Origin: Phycisphaerae bacterium
GTDB taxonomy: Bacteria > Planctomycetota > Phycisphaerae > Phycisphaerales > SM1A02
Assembly: GCA_016795065.1 (NCBI GenBank)
Contig: JAEUIU010000053.1
Location: forward strand, 1-64,000
Direction of reading: 5' to 3'
DNA length: 64,000 nt
The notes under the pieces were generated by a model. It worked only from the letters and a program-made list of their open reading frames with translations, had not been told where the DNA came from and made no database searches. Made by a program: the position numbers and the translations under genes. Below, piece after piece: positions 9,101-16,897 of this stretch. Positions within the stretch are counted from its first letter, which is position 1, and the number at the start of each line of letters is the position of its first letter.

Positions 9101-10887
9101 ACGCCGGGGGATTCTTCGTGACTGCGGGCGGCGTCCCGGCGAGCCGGATCGCGAAATGGGACGGGACTTCATGGTCGCCGCTCGGTACTGGCGCGGGTAA
9201 CGGGCTGAACTCCCCGGTATCCGCACTCAACGTCTTCGATGACGGGTCGGGTAAGGGACCGGCACTCTTCGTCGGGGGCTCGTTCACGATGGCTGGCGGG
9301 GTGTCCGCGAGTGGCATTGCGAGCTGGGACGGCACCTCATGGTCGCCCCTTGGCGCGGGTGTCACTTTTCCGATTCCTGGCTACCAGCAGGTCAATTCGC
9401 TCGCGGTCTTCGACGACGGCTCGGGGGGCGGACCAGCGCTCTACGCCGCCGGCTACTTCGAAGCAGCGGGTGGCTTTGCTGCTAACAACATTGCAAGGTG
9501 GGATGGCAGAGCATGGTCGCCGCTCGGAACTGGGATCACGAATGGCGTAAACTCGGTGGTCCGCACCCTTTCGATCTTCGATGGAGGCTCTAACGACCGA
9601 CCGTTGCTGTATGTAGGTGGCAGCTTCACCGCCGCTGGCGGCGTGACGGCGCTCTACATTGGAAAGTGGGATGGCCGAGCATGGTCGCCGCTGATCGCCG
9701 GCGCTGCGAACGGTGTGAACGTTGATGTCTACGCCCTGACGGTCTTCGACGACGGCTCCGGAGGCGGGGCCGCGCTCTACGTGGGGGGCCGGTTCAGCAC
9801 GGCGGGCGGCGTGACCGCGAACCGAGTCGCGAAGTGGGATGGTGCCTCCTGGTCGCCGCTGACCACGGGCGCGTCGAACGGAGTGAGCAACGATGTCAAC
9901 GTTCTTGGAGTCTTTGACGACGGCTCCAGCGGCGGTCTGGCGCTGTACGTGGGCGGCGCCTTCGCGACGGCGGGCGGCGTGCCATCAAGCAACCTCGCCA
10001 AATGGGGCTGCGTCGAAACGGCCAGCGATGCTCCGGGCCGCCCACAACGCGCAATTGCGGGCCGAGGCGCTGTGCGGACGACACCGCAACGCATTGACAC
10101 ACCCACCGACCGCACCCTCCGCAGCGGCGAATCGCTCATCCTCTGCGACGAGTCGCTGCGCTTCGGCACACTCACCGCTCTCTCCGGCTCCACCCTGCGC
10201 CTCACCCACCCCAACGCCCACCTCACCGTCACCAATCTCATCATCGAGCCCGGCGCCACCTTCGAGTGGATCGCGGGCACGATCGAGATCGACGCCGGTG
10301 CGTGGCTCCATCCCTACGAGCTCACCGTCGGCTGCGACCGCGAGGCCAAGCTCCTTCTCACTCACGACGCATTCGTCCGAGCGCCGCAGGTCACGGTCTG
10401 CAGTCTCGGCTCGCTTGTCGGTCAGGGTGTGGTCGACGCTCCGACCACCAACGCCGGCAGCGTGGCCGGTGAGGGCGGTGGAGTGCGCATACTCGGAACC
10501 TACCGACACGAACCCTCCGGCACCGTTGCCGCGTCGATCGGTGAGCTTGACGCGATCGCGCTCGCTGACGTGCATCCCTGTACCGCGTTCGATGAAGTCG
10601 ACGCAGCGGCCGAGATCGAGCCGCTCCAGCGACTCGACGTCGACCACGATGGCGACCTCGATCTCATCCGCCGCGTGCGGCTCAGCAGCGAGACGCTCTC
10701 GCTCCTCTGGCTGAACAGGGGCGACGGGTCGTACGGCTCGCCGATCCTCTGCGGGTCGGAGATCGCTTCGCAGCGGGTCTCGATCGAGCATCTCGACGAG
10801 GACGGCCTGCTCGATCTCCTCCTCACCGATCCCGACGGGCGTTCATGTCGCGCCCTGAGTGGCAGCACGGTGGAGGTGGTGCGATGA
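3157..10887 (+). CDS. Giant secreted multidomain protein with 14 propeller-type repeats and an embedded GxSxG hydrolase-like domain
   Basis: A 2576-residue exported protein. The signal peptide is at about 1-30 (MMRLFSWRR then a hydrophobic core ending SSAAAQ). In order it shows SbsA-type Ig-like domains with a dockerin-like DVNGDGVTNPSD segment near 156, then Ig-like domains, and two Big_1-like domains from about 520 and 632. A carboxypeptidase-regulatory-like domain starts near 742. At about 996-1208 is a region with the nucleophile-elbow motif GYSLG (Ser1085) and a later NHATISH. A Big_2-like domain (about 1322-1405) and a second carboxypeptidase-regulatory-like domain follow. Next are 14 tandem repeats of about 55 residues (1518-2285; pattern LTVFDDG..GGPALYAGG.F..AGGV.AN.IAKWDGTSWSPLG). 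A C-terminal beta-rich domain with a DVDHDGDLDL segment ends it. ATG 3157 follows GGGAGAAG; the longer frame from 2986 lacks a signal peptide at its start. It overlaps the next gene by ATGA. Likely a cell-surface binding or assembly protein; its ligand is unknown. Confidence 0.88.
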   Translation: MMRLFSWRRIGAMLVASVSAMTVSSSAAAQSVDPAPRIVAVSPSPAGGIHDQVGLPSLDVTFTEPVTVGTSPLVWGTAGGLLSSSTQLLGGGFTLRISFAGVVADDRLTIVLGDEITDLAGNPLDGEIAVPGLGSLPSGDGVPGGLAVLRYDVLKGDVNGDGVTNPSDAALLVAALGACAGDPDFSSEADLNNDGCVNVLDVQIVLSGQGGSLPPLDGAAPTISSISRADGSPLTEDLELLAITFSEELTPLSVIEGVISMRDFDGTTFFPTTTVLGGDGRTIECHFAPPISACGNHTVAISNAVADLSGELFVPPAQAPGFTGSTPPATPVLNKYTAITSAAGVTISGTIPQKAGFAIAVEVRVQGPDQIVTASATGTFSVTMPLEANEINYLYVSAISPCGIASAPVVAEVTRDNTAPNLTIQFPADTRQIFDEFVNVGGTVGDTLSGFEGLTVSVNGQRAVVDIALGQNGTWLAENVQLNRPSQPTILNVVATDVVGNTVTKSLTVTRVAPPRNAPYLEVLSGDDQVGLVGTALPVPIAVKVWKADGTPYANKLVDFRVTQNDGRLSGRGYGSDTMFYQVLTDASGVASASWTLGGTAGCGNHRVEATAKEVAGIALFSATAAADTPDQINIGSGNNQRVEVGSPAPLPLSAWVSDATNPVANVPVTFTVTSGGGLVNGQSQITVPSDATGHADVEFTTGLDAGVNRVEATFPGNKTSPAVFTTYGIVRDYTKPTSFRGLVLDNASRPIGNVKVTLKFGTTLVGPKLTNEQGQFEFTDLTNDGAVHVIVEGFLANKLNGQPLPPGVKFPSLGYDTSIVPNAENTLGKPILLPPMLPENTVTWDGQSDIELTCAGMEGLVFRVKANSMTLENGSTPTVNAPVKLSLNQVHHDDIPMPMPNGVAPAFAWTFQPAAATFDPPVEIEYPNMSVLPPGAMAYFLTFNHDLGEFEIMCPGRVSEDGSTIVTEPGTGLRLSGWGCNCPPYSVTGECKKKFRVAVGIFEGGFQGVGPLPLGVLGNYFEVNNFEKRLQELDPQGRITARIFSATSLTDFTGLGQLSPANAWLNEIEESQGSRPKVLLAGYSLGADSVALSDWIPADWRLTGDPISREAALVGEQFPCPNGGCNVMQTNCLILGRTSDENIRSVPSLDFQVGCAIAGPWCLNGEGFANCASGYSIAGVDADYPDKNHATISHVIGPAVLNRAQQLLAAAGGDDQGNDDRRDAPSLGAGFDLSIAGQHVTSDGSGAFSIHNITAADSFGQGGPGTPPDFVADDPLRVVGSAVVDGKTWYVISEPFQLATGEAFLVDGVTITDVPPPLPSDIELATSPLLVVGQSIASSVIGTFSDGSSQDLTPATAWTTYRTSNPLVATVDKDGVVAAHQQGTVFITATNNAATAVKKILVTNDAAPTTIVGFVQLEDGTPVENAVLVTPLGGKGVSGRDGSFSFKVEVGQQTSSLNVTAVATVGGVTYSGTKLVSPTAIDGVTDAGAIAISAEASCSGDFGWMSGFGLPGMNNGVSALTVFDDGSGGGPSLYAGGGFTSAGGVAANYIAKWNGTSWLPLGTDGTNGVNLFVSALTIFDDGLGGGPALYAGGRFTTAGGVAANYIAKWNGTSWSSLGTGGANGVNFWVNALTVFDDGSGGGPALYAAGYFTTAGGVAANAIAKWDGTSWSPLGTGSTNGLNGFVLSLAVLDDGSSGGPALYAGGDFAAAGGVTANRIAKWDGASWSPLGTGAANGVNNRVWGLTVFDDGSGGGPALYAGGDFAAAGGVSANGIAKWDGTSWSPLATGVFGAGQSVRALTVFDDGSGGGPALYAAGSFTTAGGVAANAIAKWDGTSWSPLGAGSANGVNLDITTLTVLGDGTGGGPALYVGGNFTTAGGGLANRIAEWDGTSWSPLHSAAADGLNGDVYSLAVFDDGEGGGPALYVGGDFTTAGGVAANRIAKWDGISWSPLGTGASNGLSGSVSALSVFDDGLGGGPALYAGGFFVTAGGVPASRIAKWDGTSWSPLGTGAGNGLNSPVSALNVFDDGSGKGPALFVGGSFTMAGGVSASGIASWDGTSWSPLGAGVTFPIPGYQQVNSLAVFDDGSGGGPALYAAGYFEAAGGFAANNIARWDGRAWSPLGTGITNGVNSVVRTLSIFDGGSNDRPLLYVGGSFTAAGGVTALYIGKWDGRAWSPLIAGAANGVNVDVYALTVFDDGSGGGAALYVGGRFSTAGGVTANRVAKWDGASWSPLTTGASNGVSNDVNVLGVFDDGSSGGLALYVGGAFATAGGVPSSNLAKWGCVETASDAPGRPQRAIAGRGAVRTTPQRIDTPTDRTLRSGESLILCDESLRFGTLTALSGSTLRLTHPNAHLTVTNLIIEPGATFEWIAGTIEIDAGAWLHPYELTVGCDREAKLLLTHDAFVRAPQVTVCSLGSLVGQGVVDAPTTNAGSVAGEGGGVRILGTYRHEPSGTVAASIGELDAIALADVHPCTAFDEVDAAAEIEPLQRLDVDHDGDLDLIRRVRLSSETLSLLWLNRGDGSYGSPILCGSEIASQRVSIEHLDEDGLLDLLLTDPDGRSCRALSGSTVEVVR
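7708..10011 (+). repeat. 14 tandem propeller-type coding repeats (about 165 bp each)
   Basis: Fourteen in-frame copies of a unit of about 55 codons lie within the giant secreted protein. Nucleotide similarity between neighbouring units is high, especially around GACGACGGCTCGGGCGGCGG and AAATGGGACGGCACCTCGTGG. Units 10 and 12 are the most divergent. Each unit has alternating hydrophobic strands and a K-W-(D/N)-G-x-(S/A)-W signature, compatible with one blade of a beta-propeller. Confidence 0.92.
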
Positions 10888-11813
10888 CACGCAACGTCAC
10901 CATCGCTCGCCACTCTCTCGTCGCAGCGTTGCTCGGTTCGGCGATCGCGACCTTCGCTCACGCGGGCGTGGTCGGAATCGCCATGGAGCATCCGCTCGTC
11001 CTTCCGCCCGGAGGCAGCGGCTCGGCGATGGTCGTACTCTCGAGCGACGCCGGAACCGAGCACTACTTCGGCTACTCGCTGGCCCTCCGCATCGTGCCCG
11101 ATGCCGGGTCGACGGGCTCCGTCGTCTTCGATCTCGAGGACCTGATCGACGCCCCGGAGACCAACCTCGCCCTCGAGTGGAATCTCATCGCGGCGTACCC
11201 GGCGCCGCTCGACCCGTTCTTTACCGTCGTTTGGCCTGATGGGCCCAACGGCCTCTTCATCAACGCCAACATCGATCTCTTCAGTCGGACGGCCCCTGAC
11301 TTCGTGTCGAGTGTTCCGAACGTCAACGACGTCCTGGCCGAGGTCGTCGTCGACGCCTCCGCGGACGCGAGTGGGACAATCTCGGTGGTCATCGGACCCG
11401 CGACGGCGCTGAGCGATCCGAACGGTTTCGCGATTCCCTTCGTCTGGACCGTCGGCACGATCACGATCGACGAGACACCGCCGCCGTCGCCCGACCTCGA
11501 CGGCGACGGCGCGGTTGGGGCGAGTGACCTTGCGATTCTGTTGGGAGATTGGGGAGCGTGTCCGTCGCTTCCGCCGGACCTCGATGGCGATGGCACCGTC
11601 GGCGCGCCTGACTTGGCCATCTTCCTCGGATCGTGGGGGAGCGCCGGGGGCCCTGCAGACTTCAACAACGACGGTCTCGTGGGGCCCCAGGACCTCGCCA
11701 ACCTGCTCGGTGAGTGGGGAAGCTCAACGCCGCCCTGCGGCGATCTTGATGAAGATGGCCTGGTGACGGCGTCGGACTTGGCGATTCTGCTCGGAGCGTG
11801 GACGAATCGGTGA
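10884..11813 (+). CDS. Secreted protein with beta-sandwich N-domain and four dockerin-like C-terminal repeats
   Basis: A 309-residue exported protein. Its signal peptide MTRNVTIARHSLVAALLGSA.. ends at AHA. A beta-rich domain of about 170 residues follows (VLPPGGSGSAMVVLS..., VLAEVVVDASADASG...). Then come four EF-hand/dockerin-like segments of the form D-x-(D/N)-x-D-G-x-V-x-x-x-D-L-x-x-L-L-x-x-W. ATG 10884 overlaps the TGA of the giant gene (ATGA), which suggests translational coupling; the longer frame from 10845 is rejected for lack of a leader there. The N-domain could be a cohesin- or CBM-like sandwich, which is inference only. It probably acts on the cell surface with its two neighbours. 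Confidence 0.85.
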   Translation: MTRNVTIARHSLVAALLGSAIATFAHAGVVGIAMEHPLVLPPGGSGSAMVVLSSDAGTEHYFGYSLALRIVPDAGSTGSVVFDLEDLIDAPETNLALEWNLIAAYPAPLDPFFTVVWPDGPNGLFINANIDLFSRTAPDFVSSVPNVNDVLAEVVVDASADASGTISVVIGPATALSDPNGFAIPFVWTVGTITIDETPPPSPDLDGDGAVGASDLAILLGDWGACPSLPPDLDGDGTVGAPDLAIFLGSWGSAGGPADFNNDGLVGPQDLANLLGEWGSSTPPCGDLDEDGLVTASDLAILLGAWTNR

Positions 11814-11869
11814 TTCTCCCCGACCCTACTGACACGTGTTCTCGACTCATCGATGGAAGCGACCGTTGT

Positions 11870-13603
11870 ATGGCCCACTCCTACCGCATCGTTCAGCGCC
11901 TTCTGCTCATACTCGCAATGCTCGTGACCTCAGAGTCATATGCCGGAGGACCGAGCCTCTGTTGTCCTGCCGACCTGGATCGAGACGGCGTCGTTGGAGG
12001 TGCCGATCTGGCCATCCTGCTGGGTGCTTGGTCATCGGGCGCAGCTGACCTGACTTCCGACGGCGTCACGGACGGAGCGGACCTTGCGGTCTTGCTGGGA
12101 GGCTGGGGCGCGTGTCCGGATCCGTGCTTGAAGACGCTCGTCGTCGGCAGTGTGACGCTTGCTGACAACACGCCGGTCGACGAGGCTGTTGTCGTGACGG
12201 AGTTCGGTGGCCAAGGTGTCAGTGGGCCGGACGGCTCGTTCACCATTGAGGTGGAGGTTGGACAGCAAACACGTTCGCTTCAGGTGACGGCGGTTGCGTC
12301 GATTCGTGGCGTGGCCTACACCGGCAGCACGTTCGTGTCGCCAGTCGTTCTCGATGGCGTGACCGAGGCGGGCGCGATCGTCGTTTCCGCGGAGTCGCCC
12401 TGTTCGGGGGAGTTCGGTTGGATTCCAGAGCCCGGTCTCTCTGCCTTGAACGGTCCGGTCAACGCGTTGACTGTCTTCAACGACGGGAAAGGACCAGCGC
12501 TGTACGCCGCGGGTCACTTCACGATGGCTGGTGGCGTCAGCGCGAACAGAATCGCCAAGTGGAACGGCAGCTCGTGGTCGCCGCTGGGGACGGGTTCATC
12601 GAACGGCGTGAATGCCGCGGTCTGGGCATTGACGGTCTATGATGACGGTGATGGGCCGGCCCTGTACGCGGGTGGCCAATTCAGCATGGCGGGAGGCACG
12701 ACAGCCAATCGGGTTGCCAAGTGGAACGGCAGCGTGTGGACGCCGCTCGGACTGGGCGCGGCGAATGGCGTGGCAGGCTCCACCGTGTTTGCTCTTACGC
12801 CGTTCGATGACGGCTCGGGAGGCGGCTCCGCGCTCTACGTCGCCGGTGGTTTCACGACGGCTGGTGGCATCCCGGCGAATCGAATCGCACGATGGGACGG
12901 AAGCTCGTGGTCGTCACTTGGGGCGGGCTCGGCCAATGGTGTCGACAACGGTGTGTCCGCTTTGACCGTCTTTGACGATTTGGCTGGGGACGGCCCAGCG
13001 CTGTACGTGGGGGGCGCGTTTACGAACGCGGGCGGCGTCTTCGCCAAGTACATTGCGAAGTGGAACGGTACGTCGTGGTCTGCCCTTGGGGCGGGGTCGA
13101 CCAACGGCACGACCGGAACAGTTTGGGCGCTGGCAGCGACGGCCGACGGCGCCGACGGTGGGCCCGCACTCTACGCCGGCGGATTCTTCACGTCGGCGGG
13201 CGGCGCGACGGTGAATAACGTCGCGCGATGGAACGGCTCGTCCTGGTCGGCCCTCGGCACGGGATCAGCCATTGGCTTGAACCTCTGGGTGCAGGCCCTG
13301 ACGATTCTCGATAATGGCCTCGGTAACATCCCCACGCTCTTTGTCGGGGGCTACTTCGATGGAGCGGGCGGCGCCTCGGCAAATCACATCGCTCAGTGGA
13401 ATGGCAACGTCTGGTCTCCGCTTGGGGCGGGATCGACCAACGGGGTGAATCTAGTCGTTCGGGCCCTGACGGTCTTCAACGACGGGACGGGACCGGCGCT
13501 ATACGCATCGGGTGACTTCACGATCGCCGGCGGACTTTCCACCCCGTTCATCGCCAAATGGGGATGCACTCTCTCGAACAACGACGCCCGCAAGGCCCCG
13601 TAA
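11870..13603 (+). CDS. Secreted seven-repeat propeller protein with N-terminal dockerin-like repeats
   Basis: A 577-residue exported protein. The leader MAHSYRIVQRLLLILAMLVTS ends near ESYAGG. Two dockerin-like segments ([20 protein letters not shown], then DLTSDGVTDGADLAVLLGGW) sit directly after the leader. A carboxypeptidase-regulatory-like domain follows (TPVDEAVVVTEFGGQGVSGP..). From residue 197 onward there are seven propeller-type repeats of about 53 residues. The regulatory-like domain and the repeats are close relatives of residues 1410-2285 of the giant protein two genes upstream, so this looks like a half-size paralogue of its C-terminal part. The longer frame from 11798 would overlap the previous gene and bury the leader, so ATG 11870 is preferred. 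The function is probably binding; no catalytic motif is visible. Confidence 0.86.
   Translation: MAHSYRIVQRLLLILAMLVTSESYAGGPSLCCPADLDRDGVVGGADLAILLGAWSSGAADLTSDGVTDGADLAVLLGGWGACPDPCLKTLVVGSVTLADNTPVDEAVVVTEFGGQGVSGPDGSFTIEVEVGQQTRSLQVTAVASIRGVAYTGSTFVSPVVLDGVTEAGAIVVSAESPCSGEFGWIPEPGLSALNGPVNALTVFNDGKGPALYAAGHFTMAGGVSANRIAKWNGSSWSPLGTGSSNGVNAAVWALTVYDDGDGPALYAGGQFSMAGGTTANRVAKWNGSVWTPLGLGAANGVAGSTVFALTPFDDGSGGGSALYVAGGFTTAGGIPANRIARWDGSSWSSLGAGSANGVDNGVSALTVFDDLAGDGPALYVGGAFTNAGGVFAKYIAKWNGTSWSALGAGSTNGTTGTVWALAATADGADGGPALYAGGFFTSAGGATVNNVARWNGSSWSALGTGSAIGLNLWVQALTILDNGLGNIPTLFVGGYFDGAGGASANHIAQWNGNVWSPLGAGSTNGVNLVVRALTVFNDGTGPALYASGDFTIAGGLSTPFIAKWGCTLSNNDARKAP
12458..13567 (+). repeat. 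Seven tandem propeller-type coding repeats (about 159 bp each)
   Basis: Seven in-frame units have the same KW(D/N)G-S/A-x-W core as the array at 7708-10011. Seven units is the usual blade count of many beta-propellers, and the upstream array has exactly twice as many. Confidence 0.9.
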
Positions 13604-13853
13604 CGGCGAATGGCATCGCCCCCGGATCTGAATCGCCACTCCACCGTGCCAACCCGCTCATCTTCGGCAACAGCGTTCGCTTTTCGACGCTAGCCGTCGC
13701 CCATTCGATCGGCGACAGATGTGCAGGATGGGCGGGCATTGCGAGTAAAGTCTCGTTGCACCCGACTGGCTCGGGCCGGCGCTCGGCGTCGTCAAAGGAT
13801 CCGTTCGCTGAGCGACTGAGTTCGTCACCGCTAGATCGAACCGCAAGGCCCCC

Positions 13854-14753
13854 ATGAACGACACGATCGAACGCGCCCGCCACTTCATCCGCCCCTATCG
13901 GATTGACGATGGGCGGAAGTTCCGGCTGAAGGACTTCGACCCAAACGACACGGGCGGCATCTCAAGCGACATCAAGGCTGATGCGAAGGAACTGCTTCAG
14001 GGCGGGATCGCGCTGCTCGCCGAGGAACAGGATCGCCTATACGCCCAGGACCGTTGGTCGATCCTGCTCGTCTTCCAGGCGATGGATGCCGCGGGCAAGG
14101 ATGGCGTGATTCGCCATGTCATGAGCGGCATCAACCCGCAGGGCTGCCAGGTGCATTCGTTCAAGGCGCCGTCCGCCGAGGAGATGGACCACGACTTCCT
14201 GTGGCGCTGCGCGTGCCGCCTTCCCGAGCGGGGGCGGATCGGCATCTTCAACCGTTCCTATTACGAGGAGGTCCTCGTCGTTCGCGTGCATCCGGAGATC
14301 CTCGCCAGGCAACGGCTACCGCCGGATCTCGTCGGCGACGACATCTGGGACAAGCGACTGAAGGACATCCGCCGCTTCGAGCGCTATCTCCACCGGAACG
14401 GGACGATCGTCCGTAAGTTCTTCCTGCATGTCTCGAAGGACGAGCAGCGGCGGCGCTTCATGGAACGGCTCGACCGACCCGAGAAGAACTGGAAGTTCTC
14501 CGCCGCTGACGTGCGGGAGCGGGCTCACTGGGATGCGTACATGGACGCCTACGAACAGGCGATCCGGGCGACGGCGACGGAGGAGGCCCCGTGGTTCGTT
14601 GTCCCGGCCGACAACAAGTGGTTCACGCGGTTGGTCGTCGCCGCGGCGATCATCGACGCGATGGACTCGTTGAAGCTCGCCTATCCGACGGTCACCGACG
14701 AGCAGCGGCGGGAGCTGGCCGCGGCCCGGGAACAACTGCTGGGCGAGGGCTGA
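13854..14753 (+). CDS. ppk2: Polyphosphate kinase 2 family protein
   Basis: Transfers phosphate between polyphosphate and nucleotides; the family works on NDPs or NMPs depending on class. The Walker A segment AMDAAGKDG is at residues 76-84, the Walker B region is [13 protein letters not shown], and the lid is [15 protein letters not shown]. The C-terminal [18 protein letters not shown] is typical of the family. The length of 299 residues fits a single-domain PPK2. Whether it is NMP- or NDP-specific cannot be decided from sequence alone. It begins at ATG 13854, about 250 bp after the propeller gene, and is followed after 80 bp by the aldolase gene on the same strand. The 13604-13853 gap shows no gene. 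Confidence 0.93.
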   Translation: MNDTIERARHFIRPYRIDDGRKFRLKDFDPNDTGGISSDIKADAKELLQGGIALLAEEQDRLYAQDRWSILLVFQAMDAAGKDGVIRHVMSGINPQGCQVHSFKAPSAEEMDHDFLWRCACRLPERGRIGIFNRSYYEEVLVVRVHPEILARQRLPPDLVGDDIWDKRLKDIRRFERYLHRNGTIVRKFFLHVSKDEQRRRFMERLDRPEKNWKFSAADVRERAHWDAYMDAYEQAIRATATEEAPWFVVPADNKWFTRLVVAAAIIDAMDSLKLAYPTVTDEQRRELAAAREQLLGEG

Positions 14754-14833
14754 ACGAAACGTCGCGGACACGCGAGAATCGCCTTGTTTCTGCGGCATTG
14801 TGGCGCTCAACGGGTTGGCAGTATCATGCGGTC

Positions 14834-15919
14834 ATGACCGCCACAGCCACTGCCTCGTCCTCGTCGCTTGAGCAACTTCTGGGAGCCGACGCCGATTCGC
14901 TTCTTCGTCATCAGGCGAAGGTCGACAAGAGGCACCTGCACCTGCCCGGCGCGGACTTCGTCGATCGCGTCTTCGCCCAGACCGATCGCAACCCGCAGGT
15001 CCTTCGCAACCTGCAGTGGATGTTCAACAGCGGCCGTCTCGCGGGCTCCGGCTACCTCTCGATCCTGCCTGTGGACCAGGGCATCGAACACTCGGCCGGG
15101 GCGAGCTTCGCCAAGAACCCGATGTACTTCGACGGCGAGAACATCGTAAAGCTGGCGATCGAAGGCGGCTGCAACGCGGTAGCGACGACCTACGGCGTCC
15201 TCGGTTCGGTCAGCCGGAAGTACGCCCACAAGATCCCCTTCCTGGTGAAGATCAACCATAACGAGTTGCTCACCTACCCCAACCAGGCGAAGCAGATCAT
15301 GTTCGGCACGGTCCGCGAAGCGTGGAACCTGGGCGCTGCCGCGGTCGGCGCCACGATCTACTTCGGCTGCGACGACGCGAGCCGCGAGATCATCGAGATC
15401 GCCGAGGCCTTCCAGGAGGCCCACCAGCTCGGTATGGCGACCGTCCTCTGGTGCTACATCCGCAACAACGCCTTCAAGAAGGACGGCAAGGACTACCACG
15501 TCAGCGCCGACCTCACCGGCCAGGCGAACCACCTCGGTGTGACCATCGAGGCCGACATCATCAAGCAGAAGCTGCCCGAGCTCAATCGCGGCTACGAGGC
15601 GCTCAACACCGGCGGGTCCAGTTACGGCAAACTCGACAAGCGGATGTACAGCGACCTTGCGACCGATCACCCGATTGACCTCTGCCGCTACCAAGTCCTC
15701 AACTGCTACTGCGGCCGCATGGGTCTGATCAACTCCGGCGGCGCGAGCGGCGAGAACGACTTCGCCGAAGCCGCGAAGACCGCGGTCATCAACAAGCGAG
15801 CCGGCGGCATGGGTTTGATCTCGGGCCGCAAGGCGTTCCAGCGCCCGATGGCCGAGGGCGTGAAGCTCCTCAACACGATCCAGGACGTGTACCTCAATCC
15901 GAAGGTGACGGTCGCGTAA
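14834..15919 (+). CDS. fbaB: Class I fructose-bisphosphate aldolase (FbaB/DhnA type)
   Basis: Cleaves fructose 1,6-bisphosphate to glyceraldehyde 3-phosphate and dihydroxyacetone phosphate through a lysine Schiff base, in glycolysis and gluconeogenesis. Family segments visible are [40 protein letters not shown] and the C-terminal [20 protein letters not shown]. The protein is 361 residues, matching the bacterial class I type. ATG 14834 gives [11 protein letters not shown] and the usual N-terminus; the upstream extension to 14591 is a shadow over the end of the PPK2 gene. The intergenic distance to PPK2 is 80 bp, so co-transcription is possible. Confidence 0.94.
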   Translation: MTATATASSSSLEQLLGADADSLLRHQAKVDKRHLHLPGADFVDRVFAQTDRNPQVLRNLQWMFNSGRLAGSGYLSILPVDQGIEHSAGASFAKNPMYFDGENIVKLAIEGGCNAVATTYGVLGSVSRKYAHKIPFLVKINHNELLTYPNQAKQIMFGTVREAWNLGAAAVGATIYFGCDDASREIIEIAEAFQEAHQLGMATVLWCYIRNNAFKKDGKDYHVSADLTGQANHLGVTIEADIIKQKLPELNRGYEALNTGGSSYGKLDKRMYSDLATDHPIDLCRYQVLNCYCGRMGLINSGGASGENDFAEAAKTAVINKRAGGMGLISGRKAFQRPMAEGVKLLNTIQDVYLNPKVTVA

Positions 15920-15985
15920 GGCAGGACACGGCGCGTGGGGGCCGGCATCTGACGGCTCGTTCCGTCGGTCTGCTGACGTAGCCTG

Positions 15986-16010
15986 GAAGGGCATTGGAGA
16001 GATGCCCTTC
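15986..16010 (+). terminator. Perfect 9-bp hairpin downstream of the aldolase gene
   Basis: GAAGGGCAT pairs with ATGCCCTTC around a 7-nt loop, 66 bp after the aldolase stop. No T-tract follows, so its role as an intrinsic terminator is uncertain. Confidence 0.4.
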
Positions 16011-16063
16011 GCCGTGCCATCGCGAGAGAGGCTGGCGGCGGTGTCGGTGCACGCGCACGACTG

Positions 16064-16105
16064 TGCCCCCTCTGCCTCCGCTGCGCTTCGGCATCTCCCC
16101 CGCGG
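16064..16105 (+). repeat. Left 42-bp inverted repeat bounding the second array
   Basis: Its reverse complement is found at 16593-16634 with one mismatch in 42 positions. It begins TGCCCCCTCTGCCTCCGC and ends ATCTCCCCCGCGG. Confidence 0.92.
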
Positions 16106-16565
16106 TTCCATCGGCGGCGGGCTCGAGCTCCCGTGGCGGGGGAGAGCGAGGCTTACTGCAGCGAGTTGGTGGGCCGCGACGTCATGGAGCCCAACTCGAC
16201 GATCGAGAAGAGCGTCTCGCCGCTCCTCCGCTCTCCCCCGCGGTTTCATCGGCTCTCCCCCGCGGTTCCATCGGCGGCGAGCTTGAGCTCCCGTGGCGGG
16301 GGAGAGCGAGGCTTACTGCTGCGAGTTGCGGGGCCGCGACGTCATGGAGCCCAACTCGACGATCGAGAAGAGCGTCTCGCCACTCCTTCGCTCTCCCCCG
16401 CGGTTTCATCGGCATCTCCCCCGCGGTTCCATCGGCGGCGGGCTTGAGCTCCCGTGGCGGGGGAGAGCGAGGCTTACTGCTGCGAGTTGCGGGGCCGCGA
16501 CGTCATGGAGCCCGAGTCGATGATGGAGAAGAGCGTCTCGCCGCTCCTCCGCTCTCCCCCGCGGT
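16091..16565. repeat. Tandem array of three repeats of about 160 bp
   Basis: Units start at about 16091, 16252 and 16412. Each has a CTCCCCCGCGGTTCCATCGG block, a CCGTGGCGGGGGAGAGCGAG block at 16131, 16291 and 16452, then a GCGACGTCATGGAGCCC segment and a second CTCCCCCGCGG block. The open frames through it are repetitive and have no recognisable protein. With its flanks it fills the 15920-16897 gap together with the leader of the next gene. Confidence 0.9.
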
Positions 16566-16592
16566 CTGGTCCCGATCTGACACCCAAGGTTG

Positions 16593-16634
16593 CCGCGGGG
16601 GAGATGCCGAAGCGCAGCGGAGGCAGAAGGGGCA
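16593..16634 (-). repeat. Right 42-bp inverted repeat bounding the second array
   Basis: Inverted copy of 16064-16105 with 41 of 42 positions matching. The two arms enclose a 571-bp interval that contains only the tandem array. No transposase is present, so this could be a non-autonomous element or a REP-like structure. Confidence 0.92.
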
Positions 16635-16851
16635 GCGACGGTCGGACCGACGTAGCGGTGCATTCGGGCGCTCCGTCGCGTCGTGCGTCGCCGCGAGTTA
16701 CCGCCCAAACTCCCGCGCCTCAGGAGCACGTTCCCGACGTTTCTTGACGCCGGGTGAGAGACTTCGCCCCGACGTACGCATTCGTCGCGGGGTGTTGTGC
16801 GGCCGCCCGTGTGCGTCGCCTGCACCCATCCGTCCCGCCGGTTTCGGGTGG

Positions 16852-16887
16852 GGCCAACCTGAGGGCCAACCTGAGGACCAACCTGAG
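16852..16887 (+). repeat. Three 12-bp repeats in the leader of the downstream gene
   Basis: GGCCAACCTGAG occurs at 16852 and 16864, then GACCAACCTGAG at 16876. They end next to the probable ribosome binding site of the gene starting at 16898. Each unit carries a CTGAGG purine-rich core. Confidence 0.88.
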
Positions 16888-16893
16888 GAGAGG
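16886..16893 (+). promoter_or_regulatory. Ribosome binding site fixing the start at 16898
   Basis: The purine run AGGAGAGG ends four to five bases before ATG 16898. It supports this start over the longer frame from 16754. Confidence 0.7.
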
Positions 16894-16897
16894 TCGC

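Noticed and set aside
14807..16249. 480-residue minus-strand frame
   Set aside because: Antisense to the aldolase gene and running into the repeat array; no recognisable protein.
16091..16565. CRISPR array
   Set aside because: The units are about 160 bp and similar throughout, with no short direct repeats separated by unique spacers and no cas genes in the window.
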